The notes: a model not told the origin generated them from the sequence alone. A stretch of 10,603 nt of DNA from Mageeibacillus sp. UBA1255 (GCA_002308795.1 DBVV01000076.1:1-10603); one strand, 5' to 3'; numbered from the stretch's first letter, positions 1 through 7,241 are shown. Translations and numbers: made by a program.

Positions 1-2
1 TC

Positions 3-97
3 GATACGGCCGAAATTGAGTAAAGGCGGAGTTTCGGCCGTGCTTTTTACCTCTCCGATACGGCCGAAAAGGACCAAAGACAGGATTTCGGCCGTGC
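3..97. repeat. Two copies of a 41-bp inverted-repeat (hairpin) unit
   Basis: Units at 3-43 and 57-97 are both exactly 41 bp. They share the same outer 13 bases (GATACGGCCGAAA) and the same end (TTTCGGCCGTGC), while the 16-nt loops differ except for a shared AAAG core. Each folds into a 10-bp stem. The first has a T-run and the second has only a degenerate T-rich tail. They could be tandem terminators or members of a REP-like dispersed palindromic family; one window cannot tell these apart. Confidence 0.75.
6..48 (+). terminator. Rho-independent terminator of an upstream, out-of-window gene
   Basis: A perfect 10-bp inverted repeat, ACGGCCGAAA at 6-15 and TTTCGGCCGT at 32-41, encloses a 16-nt loop. 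It is followed by GC and a five-T run at 44-48. This fits an intrinsic terminator for a plus-strand gene ending left of the window. The arm core CGGCCG is itself palindromic, so alternative pairings exist. The same arms recur in the next hairpin at 60-95. Confidence 0.65.
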
Positions 98-140
98 GTT
101 CTTCTTTCGTTCTTCCTGCGTTCTTCCTTCATTCTTCGTC
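97..140. repeat. Four tandem 11-bp pyrimidine-rich repeats
   Basis: Copies start at 97, 108, 119 and 130 with an exact period of 11. They read CGTTCTTCTTT, CGTTCTTCCTG, CGTTCTTCCTT and CATTCTTCGTC, so the CGTTCTTC core is kept in three and altered once in the fourth. The array lies between the second hairpin and the promoter of the ABC transporter operon. A period near one helical turn would put all copies on one face of the DNA. Function is unknown: it could be an operator array or simple repeat drift. Confidence 0.7.
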
Positions 141-164
141 CGGCGATGCCGCGTAGGTTAGAAG

Positions 165-193
165 TTGCATTGACCGAACTAAAATGATACAAT
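165..193 (+). promoter_or_regulatory. Sigma-A type promoter of the ABC transporter operon
   Basis: A -35 box TTGCAT (165-170) is followed by a 17-nt spacer and an extended -10 element: TG at 185-186 and TACAAT at 188-193. The expected transcription start is about 199-201. TTGACC at 170-175 is a worse choice because it leaves only 12 nt to the -10. The promoter is the only convincing one before the six envelope genes. Confidence 0.65.
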
Positions 194-198
194 ACACA

Positions 199-273
199 AT
201 GAAGATTTGCCGCGATCAGCCGATTGCGGAGCCGGCAGCGCCGGAAACAGTATTTTGGAGGCAGATCAGATGA
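199..273 (+). other. Possible leaderless 24-codon upstream ORF overlapping the ATPase start
   Basis: An ATG at 199-201 opens a 24-codon frame beginning MKICRDQPIAEP. Its TGA stop (271-273) overlaps the ATG of the ATPase gene as ATGA. No ribosome binding site precedes it, but the predicted transcription start falls at or next to its A, so it could be read as a leaderless message. The SD of the ATPase gene lies inside it. The peptide resembles nothing I know and the frame may be chance. Confidence 0.2.
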
Positions 274-1229
274 TCGAGATCAGAAATCTCACAAAAAAAT
301 ACGGACAATTCACCGCGCTTGACAACATCTCGTTTGACGTGAAGAAGGGCGAGATCATGGGCTTCCTGGGGCCCAACGGAGCGGGGAAATCCACCACGAT
401 GAATATATTGACCGGCTACATGCCGTGCACGTCGGGTACGGTAAAAGTAGGTGGATTCGAGATAATGGAAAACCCGAAAGAGGTAAAAAAGCAGATCGGA
501 TATCTGCCCGAGATACCGCCGCTGTACGTCGAGATGACGGTGGAAGAATACCTGAAATTCATATTCGAACTCAAATCGGTGCCTCTCGCCCAGCGCAAGA
601 GACAGATGGACGATATACTGTACCTTGTAAAGATCGGCGACATGAAAAAAAGGCTCATAAAAAACCTGTCGAAAGGATACCGGCAGCGTGTCGGATTCGC
701 GCAGGCACTCGTAGGAAACCCGCCCGTACTCGTACTCGACGAACCGACGGTAGGCCTTGACCCGAGCCAGATCGTAGAGATACGCAGACTGATCTCGTCG
801 CTCCGCCACGACCACACGATAATACTAAGCACACATATATTGTCCGAAGTAAGCGCCGTATGCAGTTCGGTCGTAATGATAAACAGAGGCAGGATCGCGG
901 CAAGCGGGAGCGTTTCGGACTTCACAGCTTCAGAAGGATCGGTAAACAAATTCGTTGTCAGCGTCGTGGGCAATAAATCTGCAATCCAGAAGGCTATTTC
1001 AGAGGTCAGCGGAGTCAGGAGCGTATCGTTCATGCGCGTGGACAAGGACGCTTCGCTGTTCAGCGTGGAATCAGCCAAGAACGTTGACGTCCGCAGACCG
1101 ATGTTCAACGAACTCGCAAGAGCTTCGCTGCCGATAATCGAGTTAAGGCCGGTCGGAAGATCGCTTGAAGAAATATTCATCGATATCGTGAACAACGACA
1201 AGGCCGCTGCCGAAAGCAGCGATAATTAA
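270..1229 (+). CDS. ABC transporter ATP-binding protein, GldA-like
   Basis: This 319-residue cytoplasmic ATPase should power the permease encoded directly downstream. Visible motifs are Walker A GPNGAGKST (residues 34-42), an LPE in place of the usual Q-loop glutamine (79-81), the signature LSKGYRQR (133-140, the ABC-2/GldA variant of LSGGQ), Walker B VLVLDEPT (153-160), the D-loop GLD (162-164) and the switch histidine STH (187-189). About 100 C-terminal residues after the nucleotide-binding domain match the accessory domain common in this family. I chose ATG 270 because GGAGG (257-261) sits 8 nt upstream and the protein then starts MIEIRNLTKKYG, as in homologues. The longer frame from TTG 207 adds 21 unlikely residues. 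The stop is 12 nt before the permease start. Substrate is unknown; the GldA name is by similarity and does not imply gliding. Confidence 0.93.
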   Translation: MIEIRNLTKKYGQFTALDNISFDVKKGEIMGFLGPNGAGKSTTMNILTGYMPCTSGTVKVGGFEIMENPKEVKKQIGYLPEIPPLYVEMTVEEYLKFIFELKSVPLAQRKRQMDDILYLVKIGDMKKRLIKNLSKGYRQRVGFAQALVGNPPVLVLDEPTVGLDPSQIVEIRRLISSLRHDHTIILSTHILSEVSAVCSSVVMINRGRIAASGSVSDFTASEGSVNKFVVSVVGNKSAIQKAISEVSGVRSVSFMRVDKDASLFSVESAKNVDVRRPMFNELARASLPIIELRPVGRSLEEIFIDIVNNDKAAAESSDN

Positions 1230-1241
1230 GGGGGTGAGCCG

Positions 1242-1949
1242 ATGAAAACTGTTTATAAAAGAGAAATGAACGCGTATTTCCGCTCACCGGTCGCATATAC
1301 GATAATTGCCGTATTTATGGTCCTGATCGGACTCTTCTTCTGGGTACGCAACCTGCTGTACGCTTCGACAGACTTCTCGGGCGCTCTTTCGATGGCATCG
1401 ACGTACCTCACGTTCATCATGCCGATCCTGACGATGAAACTGCTTTCGGACGAACGGCGCAGCGGAACGGAAGTGCTGCTTAGGACCGCACCTGTACCGA
1501 TGTGGAAGGTCGTTGTCGGAAAATACCTCGCGTCACTCACGCTGTACGCCATAATGGTGGCGCTCACGGCGATATATCCAATTATAATGACGTTCCTTTC
1601 TGAGAACGGCGTTCCGGTGGGCAAGACGTTCGGAGGCTACGTCGGCTTCTTCCTGCTGGGCGCGACTTATCTGGCGATCAGCCTTTTCGCTTCATCCTTC
1701 ACCGAGAGCCAGGTCGTTGCCGCGATCTCCGGCATCGTATCGCTCCTCGTGCTTTACTATATGCAGTCGATCGGTGCTACGATAGGAGGCACGTTCGGTT
1801 CGATCCTGCAGTGGCTTTCTCCTCTCAAACGCTATTCCGACTTCTCCCTCGGCGGTTTCAATATAGCGTCTCTTGTTTTCTACGTCACGTTCTCTGGAAT
1901 GATGGTTTTCCTGTCCGTACTCAACGTTGAGCGCAGACGCTGGCAGTGA
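1242..1949 (+). CDS. ABC-2 type permease, GldF-like
   Basis: This 235-residue integral membrane protein is the channel half of the transporter. It shows about six hydrophobic segments in the usual ABC-2 order, starting near residues 18-35 and ending near 208-228. Between the second and third is the cytoplasmic element MKLLSDERRSGTEVLLRTAPV, typical of GldF/NosY-like permeases and thought to touch the ATPase. The start has AGGGGGTG (1229-1236) overlapping the stop of the ATPase gene, so the two are probably translationally coupled. Its own TGA overlaps the SD of the next gene. Length is normal for the family. What it moves cannot be read from sequence. Confidence 0.9.
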   Translation: MKTVYKREMNAYFRSPVAYTIIAVFMVLIGLFFWVRNLLYASTDFSGALSMASTYLTFIMPILTMKLLSDERRSGTEVLLRTAPVPMWKVVVGKYLASLTLYAIMVALTAIYPIIMTFLSENGVPVGKTFGGYVGFFLLGATYLAISLFASSFTESQVVAAISGIVSLLVLYYMQSIGATIGGTFGSILQWLSPLKRYSDFSLGGFNIASLVFYVTFSGMMVFLSVLNVERRRWQ

Positions 1950-1962
1950 GGGGGTGTCCGTG

Positions 1963-3504
1963 ATGAAAGATAAAACAGAAATCAAGGATGTTCAGGAAAT
2001 GAATGCAAACACGGAGAAAAAGGGCTTCTTTTCCAAATTATTCTCACAGACTGCGCGCAGAAGGTTCAGATTCGGCACGAATATGATCGTACTGGCTGCG
2101 CTCGTGATAGTTGTTTTCGTTGTCGTTAACGTCGTTCTGGAGCGTTTTTCCACTAAACTGACGCTCGATCTGACGTCTGAAAAACTGTATACGATCGGGG
2201 ATATCACCAAGGAAAATATGGAGAGCCTCGAAAAAGACGTCGAAATTATTGCCCTCTACGACCGTGTGAAAGGGGAGGCAGACAGCAATAAAGCAGGGAT
2301 CATCAAAGTACTTGACCTGTACGAACCGTTCGAAAAGATAAAAGTATCGTACGTTGATCCCGACTCACACCCCAACTTCATACTTGACACCGTCGGAAGG
2401 ATAAACGCTGGCTCGTATTCGGCGGGTGACTATATCGTAAAATGCGGTGATAAGACCAGAAGGATATCGGAGTCGGAGATGTACGTCACGACTACGCAGA
2501 CCTACAGCAGTTTTTATTCGTACGAAGTTCAGAGCGGTATGCAGGCTGAGCGCAAGATCACAACGGCAGTGATGTACGTTACGGCGGAAGTTTCGCCTGT
2601 CGTTTACTATATTAATAACCACGGCGAGGAGGATATAGGAAACTTCTCGATGCTGCTGACGTATATAGAGGGGCTCGGCTGCGACGTTAAAGAACTGAAT
2701 CTTGGTAAAGTCACCGAAATGCCTGAAGATGCGGCAGTCGCGATCATAATGGGTCCGAAATTTGACATAACTCCTGCCGAAAGCGTCATGATACAGCAGT
2801 GGCTCGAACAGAAAGCAGGGCAGCTTGCGGTGGCGGTCGATCCTATGCAGAGCGGCGCGGAGTTCGCTAATCTGAATGATCTGCTGACAAGGATGTACGG
2901 CCTTTCGCTGAACAATGATCAGGTTTCTGACGACAGCAACAGGATCTCGTCCGCGGCTAACTCGTTCTCGTTCCTCGGCCTGTCGGTCTCGAACGGACCG
3001 ATCGAGAATTCGAACGTGTATCAGATACCGGTTTTCATGTCGCGCACGATAACGGTACAGAATATTGACGAATCATCCGCAGGTATAAACCATTACCCGA
3101 TCATGCAGACGTTCAGTACGGCCGTTTCGACGCAGATCGTAGGCGGAGAAAAGAGCCCGGCAGGTGTATTTACCGTTGGCGCAGCGGCCAGAAACTATAA
3201 TTTCTCAGAAACGACTCACGCTGTGGTGTTCGGGTCAACTGTCGCCTTTACCGATGAGTATTACGCTCTTTACGGAGCGTACACCGTCCGTTCGCTGTCG
3301 ATCTACGCGATGGGCGTCGATTGGATGATCGAGAGCTACGGCACGAACGCGGGCAACGAGATCGCCCAGAAGAATTACGGCTCCACCAACCTGATCGTTA
3401 CCGCCGGACTTAGAAACACGCTCGGAATAATAGCGGCAGTCGTTGTCCCGCTGATAATCATCGGCGTGGGAATCGCGGTATGGCTCAGGAGAAGGCATCT
3501 TTGA
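1963..3504 (+). CDS. GldG-family extracytoplasmic subunit of the ABC transporter
   Basis: This 513-residue protein has an N-terminal cytoplasmic tail, a basic patch (residues 32-37), a membrane segment at about 39-59, a large outside-facing domain, and a C-terminal membrane segment at about 485-505 followed by the basic tail RRRHL. Family landmarks are LTLDLTSEKLYTIGD (66-80), the YYINNHGEED element (216-224, resembling the GHGE turn of GldG proteins) and IIMGPKFDITPAE (261-273). In the family this is the non-catalytic partner of GldF, often described as having an ABC-type uncharacterised transport domain. ATG 1963 was chosen because GAGGGGG (1948-1954) is 8 nt upstream; the TTG at 1927 would lie inside the permease gene. 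It is followed by a 64-nt gap with a hairpin. Confidence 0.88.
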   Translation: MKDKTEIKDVQEMNANTEKKGFFSKLFSQTARRRFRFGTNMIVLAALVIVVFVVVNVVLERFSTKLTLDLTSEKLYTIGDITKENMESLEKDVEIIALYDRVKGEADSNKAGIIKVLDLYEPFEKIKVSYVDPDSHPNFILDTVGRINAGSYSAGDYIVKCGDKTRRISESEMYVTTTQTYSSFYSYEVQSGMQAERKITTAVMYVTAEVSPVVYYINNHGEEDIGNFSMLLTYIEGLGCDVKELNLGKVTEMPEDAAVAIIMGPKFDITPAESVMIQQWLEQKAGQLAVAVDPMQSGAEFANLNDLLTRMYGLSLNNDQVSDDSNRISSAANSFSFLGLSVSNGPIENSNVYQIPVFMSRTITVQNIDESSAGINHYPIMQTFSTAVSTQIVGGEKSPAGVFTVGAAARNYNFSETTHAVVFGSTVAFTDEYYALYGAYTVRSLSIYAMGVDWMIESYGTNAGNEIAQKNYGSTNLIVTAGLRNTLGIIAAVVVPLIIIGVGIAVWLRRRHL

Positions 3505-3537
3505 TCGTTTCCGGTTAGGCGGGAAATCGACGCTGAT

Positions 3538-3557
3538 CGGCCGCTGAAAGCGGGCCG
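3538..3557 (+). promoter_or_regulatory. Hairpin abutting the ribosome binding site of the DUF4340-like gene
   Basis: CGGCCGCT (3538-3545) pairs with AGCGG plus CCG (3549-3553, 3555-3557), with one bulged G at 3554 and a three-base loop. The 3' edge touches the first G of the SD GGAGG (3557-3561). No T-run follows, so it is not an intrinsic terminator. It could tune translation or mark an mRNA processing or stability point between the GldG-like and DUF4340-like genes. Confidence 0.4.
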
Positions 3558-3568
3558 GAGGATAACAA

Positions 3569-5041
3569 ATGAAAAAGTATCTGACAACTATAATAGCTCT
3601 TGTTGTGATCGCAGTTCTGCTGGGAGGATTCTTTATTGCAAAAAACGCAGGCTGGCTCGATCCTAAAACGGAACCGACGAAAGACCCGTACGCCGACGTC
3701 GTAACGGGGCCTGTTTTTGCATTTTTCAGCGAAGAAAACGCATTCCAGAAGATAACGGGAGTGGAAAGTTCAGATAACGGTGAACTGCTCGTCATTTCAA
3801 AGACAGGCGACGCATGGGTATCCACGTCGCACGAATCACTCAGCGTGATCAGTAAAAACGTTAATTCCTGCCTTAACTCGATGCGCAGCCTTAACGGGCG
3901 CCTTACGTACGAAGGCGAAATGACGGAATCAAAGCTGCTGGAATTCGGGTTTGAAGACAGCACCACTTATATCCTGCTAAAACTAAGCGACGGAGCGGAG
4001 CATAAGGTCATTTTCGGAAAGGACAACCAGAGCGGTTCGTCTTCTTACACGTGGGAGACAGGCACAAATAAAGTGTACCTCGTTGACAAATATCAGCTCA
4101 GGAGCACGCTCGTTGACGCCGTCGACCTGCTCGATTCGAGAGTGTTCTCGTTCGAAGACGCGGGCCAGATCAGCCGGGTCAATATTTCAAAGGACGGCAG
4201 CAGTTATCTCAAACTTCAGGCGATCATCAGCACTGAGGCGGACGTTCCGAGGGAGTGGAAAGTGACGTTCCCAGTCGAGCGTGCCGGTGACAGGACTACT
4301 ATAGAGTCCCTCGTTTCTTCGCTTACGTCGATGCTCGTCTCTGGCGTAGAGAAGCTTAACTGCGACGACCTCGGGAAATACGGCCTTTCGCCGGCGAAAT
4401 TCCAGGTGAGCGTAACAGATCCGCATAAGACGTCGGTACTGTCGATCGGAGATCTTAACCCGGATCGCAGCGGGTATTACGTTACTATTGACAACTCCAC
4501 GGACGTATATACTGTAAGATCTTCGTCGATCACGTTCACCGATACGTCGCTGATATCGTTCATGAATGAATATATATTTATGGTATCGTATACGCAGCTT
4601 AAAACGGTCGAACTTGACGTGCTCGGCAGACATTATCTGCTGACGTATGACGCGACAGGGGAACGCGAAGACGAAAAATTCACGATAAACGGAACGAACG
4701 TTGACCTCGGCGATGACCGCGACTTCAGAAGCGAATTCAAGCGCATCGGAACGGCAATGTACGGGCTGCGGCTCACCGGGCTGGCAGATGAACCGGCGGA
4801 AAAAGGCGAACTGCTTTGCCGCATTATATACACGGAACAGGACGGTACGGTGAACACCGTCGAATGTTTCGACCGCGACGGAGCGACAATGTATATATAT
4901 CTCAACGGGACGTATCAGGGCGGCTACGGTAACCGCTACCTGTTAACTTCGGACAATACCAACTACGGCATTATCGGTACGATCGATAATCTTTACGCTC
5001 TTATGGGCATCGAAGACCCGGAAGCAGCGGGCGGAAACTGA
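3569..5041 (+). CDS. DUF4340-domain membrane-anchored protein
   Basis: This 490-residue protein has a short basic N-terminus (MKKYL), one membrane anchor or uncleaved signal at about residues 5-24, and an otherwise hydrophilic chain expected outside the membrane. It carries at least two copies of a similar unit. Residues about 90-206 and 243-350 share a helical lead, a (F/Y)G(F/L) turn, a strand pair ending (F/I)G(K/D), an SG-Y turn, VY-V, and a helical stretch before a final V-I or V-L strand. A third, looser copy may follow at 355-485. This fits DUF4340, a family usually found beside GldG-like genes. There is no cysteine lipobox. The SD GGAGG (3557-3561) lies 7 nt before the ATG. It probably works with the transporter as an extracytoplasmic component; its ligand is unknown. 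Confidence 0.83.
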   Translation: MKKYLTTIIALVVIAVLLGGFFIAKNAGWLDPKTEPTKDPYADVVTGPVFAFFSEENAFQKITGVESSDNGELLVISKTGDAWVSTSHESLSVISKNVNSCLNSMRSLNGRLTYEGEMTESKLLEFGFEDSTTYILLKLSDGAEHKVIFGKDNQSGSSSYTWETGTNKVYLVDKYQLRSTLVDAVDLLDSRVFSFEDAGQISRVNISKDGSSYLKLQAIISTEADVPREWKVTFPVERAGDRTTIESLVSSLTSMLVSGVEKLNCDDLGKYGLSPAKFQVSVTDPHKTSVLSIGDLNPDRSGYYVTIDNSTDVYTVRSSSITFTDTSLISFMNEYIFMVSYTQLKTVELDVLGRHYLLTYDATGEREDEKFTINGTNVDLGDDRDFRSEFKRIGTAMYGLRLTGLADEPAEKGELLCRIIYTEQDGTVNTVECFDRDGATMYIYLNGTYQGGYGNRYLLTSDNTNYGIIGTIDNLYALMGIEDPEAAGGN

Positions 5042-5042
5042 T

Positions 5043-6398
5043 ATGGATAAAGAGACAAAAGACAAGCTCAACAATACAAATGAAGAGACCGAAAGCATAA
5101 CTTCTGCCGCGCCGGAAACTGAAAGGCCTGAAACAGCTGCGGCTGAAGCGGATAAAAGCCGCGTTGTAGATAAGAAGGTGCTGGAGCAGAAGCGCAAAAA
5201 GCGTATTCTGCGAAGGCGGATAATACTCCTCGCCGCAGTCATTATCGTGATCGCAGCGGTGCTTATCGTGCTCTGGAAGACGGGGGTATTCAAGAAAAAA
5301 GACCCGGATAAAGTATTGGCTGCCACGGTCATACCTGTCGAATATACGCCGCGAGGCGAATACATACTGAGCGCCGTTGACGGAGTCGTGATCATCTGCG
5401 ACGAAAACGGAGTTACCGGAATTGACGGCGAGGGAAAATGGAAATGGAATTCCACGCTAAGCGCGTTTGCCCCTGTGTTCAGCGGCGCGGGGAACATGAT
5501 CCTTGTCACCGACCAGGGCGGAAGAAGCGTATGGGCTTTTGACGGATCGGGGCTTCTCTGGCGATACATAACCGACACCGATCTGATCTGCGCGTACGTT
5601 GCCGACCCTGTTTCCGGCAGAGGAAATTCCTCGGGATCGGGTGCGTCGGATATTATATTGATATGCGAACAGGAAGATTTTGAATCGTCCGTCACGCTGC
5701 TTGGCCAGTCAAAGGGCAAACTTTCCGAAAAATTTACAAGAAAGTTCGGAAAATATCATATGCTTTCTGCAGCCGGTTCGTCCGACCGTTCGCAGGTCGC
5801 GGCATCGGGCGTTTATTTCGAAGGCGGAACGCTGTCCGGCTGTACGGTCTTTTTAAAAGCATCCGACGGGGAAGTATATTCAACTATTGTGAGCGACGGC
5901 AACGTTTATCTCCAGCTGAGATATTTAAGTGACGGTACGCTGTTCGCCGCAAATTCCGACTCCCTCAGGCTCATTCGAAAGATGCCTTCGGTAACCGGCA
6001 GCGGAGACACGGAAAAAGAACTTTGGGCCAGATCCGGAGACAGGAAGCTGATCGCAGATACGTGTGCGGTAGACGGCAGCAGGTTTGCGGCAGCTTTCAG
6101 CGACGGCAACGTTTCCGACGGCGGCGGTATGTCCGAGATCAGGTATTACGACAGGAGCGGCGACGTCACGAGATCGGTCGAGATCCGGGGCAGCGTTAAA
6201 GGGCTCGAGACGTGTTCCGGCTTTTTATGCGCGTTTACTGATAAGACAGTATATCTGATCAACCGGGGCGGAAATATAATCGGCTCGCAGGACTTTGATC
6301 CCGGCGTGAACAGCGCATCGTTCATGGACAGCAAAACACTTGCAGTTGACACCCCGTCAGGCATATTCGTACTCTCGTTCGGCGATCAGGACAAGTAA
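5043..6398 (+). CDS. DUF5711-like single-pass membrane protein with beta-propeller domain
   Basis: This 451-residue protein has an acidic, Glu/Thr-rich cytoplasmic tail (1-40), a very basic stretch (48-59, KRKKR and RRR), one membrane helix (about 60-79), and a large outside domain. That domain repeats short strands of the propeller type, such as VDGVVIICDENG, GGRSVWAFDGSGLLW, ASDGEVYSTIVSDG and DKTVYLINRGGNI. These resemble PQQ/WD-like blades and the DUF5711 family of Bacillota. A Ser/Gly-rich loop (SGRGNSSGSGAS) may be disordered. Only one base separates its ATG from the previous stop and the SD is poor, so translation is likely coupled to the DUF4340-like gene. That suggests a shared function with the transporter, but this is inference. 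No enzymatic residues are recognisable. Confidence 0.72.
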   Translation: MDKETKDKLNNTNEETESITSAAPETERPETAAAEADKSRVVDKKVLEQKRKKRILRRRIILLAAVIIVIAAVLIVLWKTGVFKKKDPDKVLAATVIPVEYTPRGEYILSAVDGVVIICDENGVTGIDGEGKWKWNSTLSAFAPVFSGAGNMILVTDQGGRSVWAFDGSGLLWRYITDTDLICAYVADPVSGRGNSSGSGASDIILICEQEDFESSVTLLGQSKGKLSEKFTRKFGKYHMLSAAGSSDRSQVAASGVYFEGGTLSGCTVFLKASDGEVYSTIVSDGNVYLQLRYLSDGTLFAANSDSLRLIRKMPSVTGSGDTEKELWARSGDRKLIADTCAVDGSRFAAAFSDGNVSDGGGMSEIRYYDRSGDVTRSVEIRGSVKGLETCSGFLCAFTDKTVYLINRGGNIIGSQDFDPGVNSASFMDSKTLAVDTPSGIFVLSFGDQDK

Positions 6399-6410
6399 CA
6401 GGACAAGTAA
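6387..6410 (+). repeat. Perfect 12-bp tandem duplication over the stop codon
   Basis: CAGGACAAGTAA occurs at 6387-6398 and again at 6399-6410. The first copy encodes the last residues QDK and the TAA stop. The second repeats the same codons in frame, giving a backup TAA at 6408-6410. It looks like a recent slippage event, with no effect on the protein unless the first stop is read through. Confidence 0.9.
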
Positions 6411-6448
6411 ACAGTAATAAATTAACAGACTTACAAGGAGGTCATCAT

Positions 6449-7207
6449 ATGCCTATAATAATAGATATAGTGATCGTAGCGGTACTGCTGATTTTTATGA
6501 TCGTAGGTATAAAGCGCGGCTTCTTCCTTATGCTCCTGCCGCTTTTGTCGATAGTGCTGGCCATCATCCTCGGATTCGCGCTTAAAGCGCCGGTGAGGAA
6601 GCTGCTCGACAAGACTCCTCTTGAATCTAAAATCTCCGCATCTGTAACGCAGCTGCTCGAAAAGACGCTCAGCGGGAACGGCTCCGAAGATGCAGTTAAA
6701 GAAGGCGGGGAGGAGAATAACGCGGACAATGAAGTGTCGAAGGAAGAGGGAGAGGCTGCCGTAAAAGATACCGGGATACCGAAATATATTGCCGACATGG
6801 TAAAGAAGTGGGCGTCCGGGAACGAGGGCAACGTCTACGGTGAGGGTTCCGATACCGCCGCCGTGCTCGGTTCAAAGATCGCTTCGTTCGCGGTAGATCT
6901 GATCGCGTTCCTGATAATAGCCGTGATCGTGATCATCGCGCTGCTCATAATCAAGCTGATATTCAAGAAGACAAGGCAGCTGAACATTCCTGTCCTTCAC
7001 CAGCTAGGCTCCGTCGGAGGCGCGATCGCAGGCGTCGCTCTCGGGGCTGCGATCCTTTACGGTATCGCGTTCATCATCGGCATGCTCGCATCCTGCGGCA
7101 TAATGACCGGCTTTGCGGATTCGCTCAGGAAATCATTCATCGGAGGGTTCATATACAACCACAACCTGATCGGGCAGCTCGTTGCCCTTGTGAAGTCTAA
7201 ATTCTGA
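6449..7207 (+). CDS. CvpA family membrane protein
   Basis: This 252-residue protein has hydrophobic segments at about 3-20, 27-45, 146-172 and 188-215, matching the four-helix CvpA layout. The first helix leads into the conserved GIKRGFF turn (20-26). In E. coli CvpA is needed for colicin V production; the wider family is linked to envelope stress and its molecular role is not settled. An acidic, low-complexity stretch (about 76-108, rich in Glu, Asn and Gly) between helices 2 and 3 makes it longer than many family members. A strong SD AAGGAGGT (6435-6442) lies 6 nt before the ATG. The 50-nt gap from the previous gene holds no terminator, so it probably ends the envelope operon. No clear terminator follows it either. 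Confidence 0.82.
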   Translation: MPIIIDIVIVAVLLIFMIVGIKRGFFLMLLPLLSIVLAIILGFALKAPVRKLLDKTPLESKISASVTQLLEKTLSGNGSEDAVKEGGEENNADNEVSKEEGEAAVKDTGIPKYIADMVKKWASGNEGNVYGEGSDTAAVLGSKIASFAVDLIAFLIIAVIVIIALLIIKLIFKKTRQLNIPVLHQLGSVGGAIAGVALGAAILYGIAFIIGMLASCGIMTGFADSLRKSFIGGFIYNHNLIGQLVALVKSKF

Positions 7208-7241
7208 TTATCTGCCGCGATGAAATACGGCGCGGATGCGT

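Noticed and set aside
86..110. Second left-edge hairpin as an efficient terminator
   Set aside because: The tail after the stem is broken by G and C (GCGTTCTTC), too poor in Ts for a confident call.
416..1201. Long open frame on the minus strand opposite the ATPase gene
   Set aside because: The plus strand has all ABC motifs in order. The antisense frame has no ribosome binding site, no recognisable domain, and follows from the codon bias of the real gene.
3235..3966. Minus-strand frame spanning the end of the GldG-like gene and the start of the DUF4340-like gene
   Set aside because: It crosses two convincing plus-strand genes, looks compositionally random and lacks a ribosome binding site.
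4943..5719. Minus-strand Ser-rich 258-codon frame over the DUF5711-like gene
   Set aside because: Its Ser/Leu-rich composition is the complement of the plus-strand gene; no start signal or family resemblance.
7215..7235. CCGCG/CGCGG repeat after the CvpA gene as a terminator
   Set aside because: Only five pairs, a long loop, and no T-run after it.
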